From: an uncultured Bacteroidales bacterium
Lineage (GTDB): Bacteria; Bacteroidota; Bacteroidia; Bacteroidales; Bacteroidaceae
NCBI GenBank assembly: GCA_902768605.1
Contig: CACXLY010000049.1
Location: 1-19,957 of the forward strand
Reading direction: 5' to 3'
DNA length: 19,957 bases
How positions within the stretch are numbered: position 1 is the stretch's first letter; each line of letters opens with the position of its first letter. Made by a program: the position numbers and the translations under genes. The notes beneath the pieces are model-generated. The model had not been told where the DNA came from. It was given only the letters and a program-made list of their open reading frames with translations, and ran no database searches. Positions 14,221-19,957 of this stretch are shown here, one piece after another.

Positions 14221-17200
14221 TTATTTATTGTTCCGGACTATGATTTTTTGTGTCTTTGATGTCCATTTGCTCTGTCCGCACCTCACTCTGCAGCGATAAA
14301 GATAGACGCCCGTATCAACCTTGGCACCCGCTCCGTTGGTAAGGTTCCACGTCACGGTATAGACGCCGCGCTCGCCCGAACTGCTCTCTTCGTGCCTCCA
14401 GATGCAGCGCCCCGAGAAGTCGAACACCTCGACCACGAAGTCGCAATCGCTGCCGGGCAGGTCGTAGCTTACCATGAAGTTGGTGCTCGAGATGGCAGGA
14501 TTCTGGCTCGCCATGAGGCGTACGATGTTGGTTTTCAAGCCGTCGTCCACCACGAAGTCGAGGCTGGTCTGGCTCGTGTTGTTCAGCACGTCCCAGGCAC
14601 GGAAGGTAAGTGTGTGCGCACCGTTCTCGAGGGCCGGGATGTTGTAGGCGACGGTGCCTCGGGTGAAGTCACCGAACTCGTGCGTATAGTATTCGTTGGT
14701 GTTGTACGTCATGTCGCTTCGTCCGTCGATACACAGCAGCAGGTCGTGGCCGATGCCATTGCCGCTGGAGCTGATGCCGCTGGCATCCGTGAGCTGTGCC
14801 ACGAAGAGCGGAGTGGCATTGACTGTGCCGCCGTTCTGGAAGTTCTCGTCGTTGAGGTAGGCAAATATCTGGGGGCCGTCCTTGTCGAAATCCGTGTTGT
14901 CCACCATGCCGCCAAGCGGGATGTCCTCGTTGTAGCCGTTGGCTTCGATGCCGGTTGTCGTGTCGATGGCATAGAAGACGAGCCGGCCGGCCTCATTGCT
15001 GAAGTTGATATCGACGGGGACAATGAACTCCTCGCTGAACAGGCCAGCACGCACGCTGTCCTGCGACTCGTGGAGCAGGCCGCCGCGGTCGGTATAGGTA
15101 AATGCCTCGTTGGCTCCGGCGTTGTTGCGGCAGACGATGGTCTCCAGGTTGTCGAAGAGGCGGGTATAGACGATGCCGTTGAAGCTGGTCATCGTCGTGC
15201 CGTCAGCCTGCTCGACGTGTCCCGACAGCTTCACGCGCTCGCCGGCTTTGAGGGGGATAGGTATGCCGTTCACGTCATGGTCGTTTATCTTGTCCACGAC
15301 GATGTTCTGCAGCGGGTTGCCGATAGTGAGGGCAGGGTCGCCGAGCAGCACATACTGAATCTTGTTCTCCAGATAACCGGCCTCTCGCCCATCGCTGATG
15401 ATGCTGTTCTTCGCCATTCGGATGGCATCGCCGATGCGATTGCGTTTCTTGTTCTCGCTGGCAAAGAGGTATTGCATGAAGTATCGGTTCATGTTGAAGT
15501 TCTGGCTGGCAAAGACGGTACGTGTCGTGCCGTAGAAGGCCAGAGCGCCACCAATCGGGTTGAGCACGGCAGTCTCTCCGATATTGTCGCCATACGCATC
15601 GAAAGGCATGACGTCGCAGGCACAAGTCACCCAGAGCGGCAGTTTCGTGCTCCGTATCGACTCGAAGTCTTCGCGCAAGATAACGTATTCATGACTGAAG
15701 GTGTGCGAGCCAGCGTGGCCTGTATAGTTCATCACCAAGGCGCCGTCGGCCATTTGCTTCTTTATCTGCTTTGCTGCCTCGGGATAGGTGTTGCTGTTTG
15801 CCGAGCTGACGCGAACGTAAGCGTCCCACATAATCTTGTGTACCTCTATCTTCGGGTACTTCGATATCGTGTTCTCTGCCACGTTGTTGGCATACTTCAT
15901 GTGCTCGTTCTGGTCGCCATCGTCGCCCAAGTAATAAACCAGGTTCTTCCATGGGCCGGCATTGTGATTGCTCATGAAGGCAATACTCTTGTCCACCATG
16001 ATTTTGGCAGATGAAGCCATAGTGACTGGGAAGCGGCCTACGCCGATGTCGGTCTTCTCGCGAAGCGGATTGTAGCCTTCGCCGTCGTCGAGCAGGCCGT
16101 AATATTCCTCCATGACGTAGCTTTTGGTGTCGCTGAAGCTGTTTTCGCTTTCGTAGCAGAGGAGGTAGTCGTCGGGGTCGCTATTCCGCCAAGATGCGGA
16201 GAGCATGCGATTGTCCCATGCGCCGTCGCCGAAGAGCAGGAGGTAGCGTGGTGCCACGTCGTCGCTGGCTGCCCTGTCGTAGAGCATCTTCATGAAGAGG
16301 CGATAGGCCGTCGGGTCGGGCGTGCCGCTGGAGAACTCGTTATATATCTGGTCGGCACGGACGACGCCAACGCGGAGGCTGTCGTACTTCAGGTGCGCGT
16401 CGGCCAGACGCTGTGCCTCGGCGCGCAGCTTGCCGCTCGTCGGGATAATGATGACCATGTCGAGGCTGTCGAGGCTGTGGAGGTTCTGGTTCTCGACGTT
16501 AGCCACAAACGAGGGCTCGGGGAAGGCATGGCTTGTGTTGAAAGCCACATAGTGCTCGCCTCCGTTATCCACGTTGATGGTGTAGGTGTTGCCTTCCTGC
16601 GTGCCAGCCACGAGGGCGTCCTTCGCTCCCAGACGGCCCGTGCGGATGACCTTGATGTTCGAGCCTGTGATATTGAACCGTGCCGGCTGGTTGCCCGGAT
16701 GGGTGAAATCGACATAGCCGTTGGTGGCGGTGCTGATATTGCGGTCGTAGCTGTAGGCAAGGTAGTCGAGGTGTGCCTTCTTGCCTGCGTCCGAGCGAAG
16801 GCTGACCTTGAGCGTGGCGGGTGTGCCCTGCTCGGTCAGGTCGTAGTTGCGTGTGGTGGACGTACCGTAGATGTAGTCGCCTGGGGGCTGAATGTTGAAC
16901 GAACCTGTTGCCGCGCCGTTGATGCTGACATTGACGACGTTCATGATGGGGTCGTTACCCGTGAAGACGACTGTCAGCTTGCCGTTCCCGACGGGGTCGA
17001 TGGCGGAGAGGGAATAGCTGTGTGAGTTGCTGGAGCCGTAGTTCTCGCCCTCGAAGAGGTGACGCCCGAGGTGGTGCCATGCGAACTCATCTTTCTCGTG
17101 GAGCGTATGAGCCCTTGTGGTGTTGTATGCCTGCCGGGGGAGGTCCGGGTTGGCCGTCAGCGTCTCCATCGTGGAGGGCGCGTCTTCCTGCGTCAGGAAA

Positions 17201-17952
17201 TAGCAGGCTTGGCGAGCGAACGTGTTGGAGACGCGGTCGTCGTTGTTCCAATAGACCAATCCGTTGCCCCAGAAGATCCAGCTGTCCGTCTGACTGTTGT
17301 AGTAGAGAGGCACTTCGACCAGGTCGTCGTAGTGTGTGCCTTCGCGAATCAGCTCGGGCAGCAGGTGGCCGCCAAAGCCGTAGAGATGCACGTTCTCGGG
17401 ATTGGTGAAGCCCATCTTCTTGAGCGAAGCGCGTGAGAACTGGTAGAGTCCGTCCGCGGTAATGCTCACCTTCACCCACTTGCCGCTTGCCAGCTTGGAG
17501 TTGGCGGCGTAGCGGCTCTCGCCCTCTGCCCGCTGCCTGGGAGCATTGAGACGCCCGGTGTGCTGAGCATTGATGACGATTTGTGCGCTGACCAGCTTCT
17601 CGTACTTAGAGCCTTGGCGGCGGATGGGGATGAAGGAGATGTCGAGCAAGCCCTTGCCGCGCTCGATGCCGACGAACGTCTCCACGTCAATCGTCTCGCT
17701 CAGCAGGCTGTCAAAACGCTCTGCCACCTCTGCCTCCTTGCCGCTCAGCGGAGCGTATTCCGGGTAGAGCAGCGAGACGGTGTAGGTGTGCGTCTTGTAG
17801 TCCGTCTGCAGAGGCACGACCTCTGTATAGACGGGCAGTACGGAGTCAATCTTCATCTCGTTCCAGTCGAGGCTGGTAAACGCCAGCTCCTGCTGAGCCA
17901 CGACAGCCTGCACCGCCAGCGCAAGCATCAGTATGGTGAAAAGTCTTTTCAT
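14221..17952 (-). CDS. porU: PorU, type IX secretion C25-like sortase
   Basis: Outer-membrane cysteine sortase of 1243 residues. In the type IX system it removes the C-terminal signal of cargo and links it to anionic LPS. The signal peptide is MKRLFTILMLALAVQAVVAQ. A long N-terminal region precedes a gingipain-like C25 domain at about 495-875. The dyad is His746 in NYTGHAG and Cys779 in VTCACDVMPFD, with the flanking GDGAWDNR, GVGRFPV and LGDPALTIG motifs. Ig-like modules follow. The last 80 residues form a type IX C-terminal domain (VSYDLPG, VEVFDFSGR, DTGVYLYR), as PorU itself normally has. The gene precedes porV by 25 bases and follows the FAH gene by 113 bases filled with heptamer repeats; no promoter of its own is evident. 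Confidence 0.97.
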   Translation of the reverse strand: MKRLFTILMLALAVQAVVAQQELAFTSLDWNEMKIDSVLPVYTEVVPLQTDYKTHTYTVSLLYPEYAPLSGKEAEVAERFDSLLSETIDVETFVGIERGKGLLDISFIPIRRQGSKYEKLVSAQIVINAQHTGRLNAPRQRAEGESRYAANSKLASGKWVKVSITADGLYQFSRASLKKMGFTNPENVHLYGFGGHLLPELIREGTHYDDLVEVPLYYNSQTDSWIFWGNGLVYWNNDDRVSNTFARQACYFLTQEDAPSTMETLTANPDLPRQAYNTTRAHTLHEKDEFAWHHLGRHLFEGENYGSSNSHSYSLSAIDPVGNGKLTVVFTGNDPIMNVVNVSINGAATGSFNIQPPGDYIYGTSTTRNYDLTEQGTPATLKVSLRSDAGKKAHLDYLAYSYDRNISTATNGYVDFTHPGNQPARFNITGSNIKVIRTGRLGAKDALVAGTQEGNTYTINVDNGGEHYVAFNTSHAFPEPSFVANVENQNLHSLDSLDMVIIIPTSGKLRAEAQRLADAHLKYDSLRVGVVRADQIYNEFSSGTPDPTAYRLFMKMLYDRAASDDVAPRYLLLFGDGAWDNRMLSASWRNSDPDDYLLCYESENSFSDTKSYVMEEYYGLLDDGEGYNPLREKTDIGVGRFPVTMASSAKIMVDKSIAFMSNHNAGPWKNLVYYLGDDGDQNEHMKYANNVAENTISKYPKIEVHKIMWDAYVRVSSANSNTYPEAAKQIKKQMADGALVMNYTGHAGSHTFSHEYVILREDFESIRSTKLPLWVTCACDVMPFDAYGDNIGETAVLNPIGGALAFYGTTRTVFASQNFNMNRYFMQYLFASENKKRNRIGDAIRMAKNSIISDGREAGYLENKIQYVLLGDPALTIGNPLQNIVVDKINDHDVNGIPIPLKAGERVKLSGHVEQADGTTMTSFNGIVYTRLFDNLETIVCRNNAGANEAFTYTDRGGLLHESQDSVRAGLFSEEFIVPVDINFSNEAGRLVFYAIDTTTGIEANGYNEDIPLGGMVDNTDFDKDGPQIFAYLNDENFQNGGTVNATPLFVAQLTDASGISSSGNGIGHDLLLCIDGRSDMTYNTNEYYTHEFGDFTRGTVAYNIPALENGAHTLTFRAWDVLNNTSQTSLDFVVDDGLKTNIVRLMASQNPAISSTNFMVSYDLPGSDCDFVVEVFDFSGRCIWRHEESSSGERGVYTVTWNLTNGAGAKVDTGVYLYRCRVRCGQSKWTSKTQKIIVRNNK

Positions 17953-17971
17953 TTACTACTTATGTTTTATC

Positions 17972-18062
17972 ATTGAAAATTGAAAATTGAACATTGAAAA
18001 TTGACGTCTGTTGTCTGTTATCTGTTGTCCATTGTCTGTTGTCCGTTGTCTGTTGTCCGTTG
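17972..18062. repeat. Thirteen-unit heptamer array with a word change
   Basis: A strict 7-base register runs through the whole interval. Five units are of the ATTGAAA type (17972-18006: ATTGAAA, ATTGAAA, ATTGAAC, ATTGAAA, ATTGACG). They pass without a break into eight units of the TCTGTTG type (18007-18062, alternating TCTGTTG and TCCGTTG, with TCTGTTA and TCCATTG variants). The array fills the spacer between the FAH stop and the porU start. The register survives the change of word. Confidence 0.9.
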
Positions 18063-18065
18063 TCT

Positions 18066-18707
18066 TTACTTCACATTAAACTCCAGCACCTTTTCGCCCT
18101 CGAGGTAGCCCTCCAGGTGGTCTTCCACGCTGACTGGGCCGACGCCGACGGGTGTGCCGGTGAAGATGATGTCGCCCGTCTTGAGCGTGAAGAACTGACT
18201 GATGAAGCTCACCAGTCTGTCCACGCCGAAGAGCATGTCCTTCGTGCAGCCCTCCTGCACTTGTTCGCCATTGCGGAGCAGGTGGAAGTGCAGGTCTTGG
18301 ATGTCCTTCCCGTAGCGAGAGAGCGGCATCCACTTGCCGATGGCTGCGCTCCCGTCGAAGCCCTTGCAGAGGTCCCACGGCAGTCCCTTCTGCCGCAGCT
18401 CCTCCTGCATGTCGCGCGCCGTGAAGTCGATGCCCACCGTCACCTCGTCGTAGTAGCGGTGCGCAAAGCGCTCGGGGATGCTCCGCCCCAGGTGGTTGAT
18501 GCGTACGCAAAGCTCTGTCTCGTAGTCGCAGCGCTTCGTGTAAGCGGGGATGAAGAACGGCTTGCCGCCCGAGAGCAACGCAGAGTCCGCCTTCGTGAAG
18601 ACCACAGGCTGACTTCGTTGAGCGGATGCTTCCTCTATATATAATAACGAATTTTGCAGCTCTTTATTGTGTGCCGCGTAATTCATTCCTATGCCGAATA
18701 TCTTCAT
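18066..18707 (-). CDS. Fumarylacetoacetate hydrolase family protein (FAHD1-like)
   Basis: Small FAH-fold enzyme of 213 residues, the size of FAHD1/YcgM-type acylpyruvate hydrolases or oxaloacetate decarboxylases. Metal ligands are Glu63 and Glu65 in CDYETEL and Asp94 in GIDFTARDMQ. The conserved Lys115 lies in LCKGFDGSAAIG, and TGTPVGVGPV forms the substrate loop. The N-terminus (KIFGIGMNYAAHNKEL) is the usual G-x-N-Y-x-x-H-x-x-E-L. The substrate cannot be read from sequence; no aromatic degradation genes are nearby, so a housekeeping keto-acid role is likelier. It is first in the minus-strand run leading to porU and has a -7 box 8 bases ahead of its ATG, implying a nearly leaderless transcript. 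Confidence 0.93.
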   Translation of the reverse strand: MKIFGIGMNYAAHNKELQNSLLYIEEASAQRSQPVVFTKADSALLSGGKPFFIPAYTKRCDYETELCVRINHLGRSIPERFAHRYYDEVTVGIDFTARDMQEELRQKGLPWDLCKGFDGSAAIGKWMPLSRYGKDIQDLHFHLLRNGEQVQEGCTKDMLFGVDRLVSFISQFFTLKTGDIIFTGTPVGVGPVSVEDHLEGYLEGEKVLEFNVK

Positions 18708-18714
18708 TGCGCTA

Positions 18715-18722
18715 CAAAGATA
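18715..18722 (-). promoter_or_regulatory. -7 box for the FAH-porU-porV run
   Basis: TATCTTTG on the minus strand is an exact TAnnTTTG match and lies 7 bases before the FAH ATG. The -33 region is not recognisable. The same octamer serves the DUF3078 gene. Confidence 0.55.
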
Positions 18723-18972
18723 CGACTTTTAATTCATAAATCCTCGTCCGAGGTTCAGAAAAATCCCTGTTCCTGCTGATTTGTCGTCGGACGAAGGAGA
18801 ATGAAGGTGGCTGCACACACCGTATTCCACTTTATGTGTGTCGTTGCCATAATATTTAGATGCTTTTATACTTACGCCTGCAAATTTACGAACTTTCTAT
18901 GGAAATATGTCTCGGAATGTTTATTTTTTTGCCTTTATGCGTAAATAATATAGCGGGTACATAAATTAATCA

Positions 18973-19126
18973 TGCTTAGTCGGGCATTCAGGCGTGCCTA
19001 ATTGCACTCTCAAGCGTGTCTAATTGCGCTCTCTGACGTATCTAATTGAGCATTCTGGCGTGTCTAATTGAGCATTCTGGCGTGTCTAATTGAGCATTCT
19101 GGCGTGTCTGCTTGGCTCGCCAGCCT
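18973..19126 (-). repeat. Second 22-bp-period repeat array
   Basis: Seven units keep an exact 22-base register, starting at 18973, 18995, 19017, 19039, 19061, 19083 and 19105. The two at 19061 and 19083 are identical and that at 19039 differs by one base (core TCTAATTGAGCATTCTGGCG). Read on the minus strand the unit begins CGCCAGAATGCTCAATTAG, which resembles CGCCAGCATCACATTGCTAA in the array before GH92. In both places the array reads in the same direction as the gene ahead of it. Confidence 0.85.
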
Positions 19127-19178
19127 GTCCGTCCCTGCCCTCATCCATGGCCAAGTTTCCTGTCTCTCAGCTACGGTG

Positions 19179-19208
19179 CAAAGATGCAAAAATAACGAAT
19201 TATGCAAA
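19179..19208 (-). promoter_or_regulatory. Possible promoter reading into the second 22-bp array
   Basis: On the minus strand TTTG (19205-19208) is followed after 18 bases by CATCTTTG (19179-19186), seven of eight matches to TAnnTTTG. Spacing is close to the usual 19. Transcription from here would start near 19172 and run through the array toward the FAH gene. Confidence 0.35.
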
Positions 19209-19263
19209 GTAATTTGGTAATTATTTTTACATGAAATGCAGGTTTTCCGGGTGCGGCAAGGGG

Positions 19264-19448
19264 GAGAAAGTGGGAAAGTTGGAAATTAACTTATGGACAG
19301 GAAGCGATTTTGAGTATAATTCGACGGCATTATAAGATTATAAATAGAATCTATAATAGATTTATATAATCTATCCTCTCTTACCGCCTTTTTACTAACT
19401 AAAACCTATTCCTGTCGTATTACTAATTTCCCACTTTCCCACTTTCTC
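19264..19448. mobile_element. MITE-like element with 40-bp imperfect terminal inverted repeats
   Basis: The left end 19264-19303 and right end 19409-19448 are inverted copies: 16 matching bases (GAGAAAGTGGGAAAGT), one mismatch, 8 matching (GGAAATTA), a 7-base unmatched patch, then 8 matching (GACAGGAA). The centre is AT-rich and has its own imperfect palindrome at 19335-19372 (AGATTATA to TATAATCT). No ORF is present and no target-site duplication is obvious. It could instead be a large extragenic palindrome rather than a transposon derivative. Confidence 0.45.
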
Positions 19449-19529
19449 GGCCCGAAGATGCTGCAATCGAAAGATAATTATGAAATAATATAGCAGATGG
19501 CACAATGGAAGCCCCAAGGGCTGGAAAAC

Positions 19530-19562
19530 AAAAAAGCCCCACAAGTTTTTGGCTCGTGGGGC
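19530..19562 (-). terminator. Intrinsic terminator of tsf
   Basis: On the minus strand GCCCCAC pairs with GTGGGGC and the stem extends by three inner pairs (one G-T wobble) around a 7-base loop. Six T residues follow. It lies 22 bases after the tsf stop codon and is the clearest terminator in the window. Confidence 0.93.
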
Positions 19563-19584
19563 ATATTGAAACATAGATGTCTTC

Positions 19585-19957
19585 TTACTCTGCGCGGAGC
19601 GTGAAGCGCTTGAAGTCGGTGACTGTCAGCTCCTTGTCGATGCTCTGGAGATAAGAGGCAACGGTAAGGTTCTTGTCCCAGATGTACTCCTGACTCATCA
19701 GGCAGTTCTCTTTGAGGAACTTGTTCACGCGGCCCTTTGCGATGTTCTCAATCATGGTGGGGTTCAGGTTGGCAGCCTTCTCAGCGGAAACAGTTGCGAT
19801 GATTTCCTTCACCTTGGCAACGTCGTCGGCTGTAATCCAGCCCTTGGCCTGATTGCTCTCCATGTGGTCCTCGCTGTCGAAGTGTGCGGGGTTGAAGCCA
19901 GCCTTCTTGATGGCAGCCTCTACAGCCTTCTGCACCTGCTCTGCCTTAGACTTCTCG
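19585..19957 (-). CDS. tsf: Elongation factor Ts, C-terminal part (runs off the right edge)
   Basis: Guanine-nucleotide exchange factor that reloads EF-Tu. Only the last 123 or so residues are inside the window; the frame stays open to the edge (EKSKAEQVQKAVEAAIKKAG), so the apparent start at 19935 is an internal GTG and the true start lies beyond. The visible part includes the Bacteroidetes-type segment DSEDHMESNQAKGW and the strongly conserved C-terminal block KGRVNKFLKENCLMSQEYIWD, then LTVTDFKRFTL. A strong terminator follows. In related genomes rpsB usually lies just upstream, which cannot be checked here. Confidence 0.96.
   Translation of the reverse strand, partial: EKSKAEQVQKAVEAAIKKAGFNPAHFDSEDHMESNQAKGWITADDVAKVKEIIATVSAEKAANLNPTMIENIAKGRVNKFLKENCLMSQEYIWDKNLTVASYLQSIDKELTVTDFKRFTLRAE

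Larger units (their letters stand above)
18708..19584. other. Long gene-free region between tsf and the FAH gene
   Basis: No credible protein gene is visible on either strand across 877 bases. From left to right it holds the FAH -7 box, an inverted repeat TCGTCCGA/TCGGACGA (18744-18751, 18787-18794), an AT-rich stretch, the second 22-bp array, a possible minus-strand promoter at 19179-19208, a MITE-like inverted-repeat element, and the tsf terminator. Confidence 0.7.

Noticed and set aside
14392..16014. Long open frame (540 codons) on the plus strand inside porU
   Set aside because: It is antisense to the PorU catalytic and C-terminal domains, has skewed Val/Ala/His composition and no recognisable domain. 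A similar 481-codon frame antisense to GH92 (8844-10289) was rejected for the same reason.

Overview
The window looks like a chromosomal segment of a Bacteroidales bacterium, most likely Prevotellaceae (Prevotella/Segatella-like). Supporting signs are the type IX secretion genes porU and porV, a Bacteroidetes-type YidC, a DUF3078 protein, a GH92 glycosidase, -7 boxes of the form TAnnTTTG, and GC-rich genes separated by AT-rich spacers. I see no phage, plasmid, IS or CRISPR signature. The genes are housekeeping and cell-envelope genes.

Layout. Positions 1-63 may hold the 3' end of a plus-strand gene, followed by a 480-base gene-free stretch with a palindromic repeat. A minus-strand pair follows: DUF3078 protein, then engB (YihA/YsxC GTPase). 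From a divergent promoter region at 2659-2806 the plus-strand run yidC, S9 peptidase lipoprotein and MFS permease reads to 8603. A periodic 22-bp repeat array precedes a GH92 glycosidase (8883-11174). This gene converges on a minus-strand run read from 18707 down to 11247: FAH-family hydrolase, porU, porV, ispF, acyltransferase-3 membrane protein. An 877-base gene-free stretch holds a second 22-bp array, a possible promoter and a MITE-like inverted-repeat element. It ends at the strong terminator of a minus-strand tsf (EF-Ts) that runs off the right edge.

How the genes fit together. YidC inserts inner-membrane proteins, and the S9 lipoprotein and MFS permease behind it could form a peptide-scavenging pair. 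PorU and PorV are the outer-membrane sortase and shuttle that finish type IX secretion and anchor cargo on the surface. GH92 would trim alpha-mannosides outside the cytoplasm.

The most unusual content is repetitive DNA. Most spacers are built from short tandem words with a fixed period inside each spacer (7, 8, 13 or 22 bp) but a different word from spacer to spacer. Several are arranged as facing inverted halves, and their words supply start codons, stop codons and C-terminal residues of neighbouring genes. Separately, a palindromic repeat element sits in frame inside two essential genes, engB and yidC.
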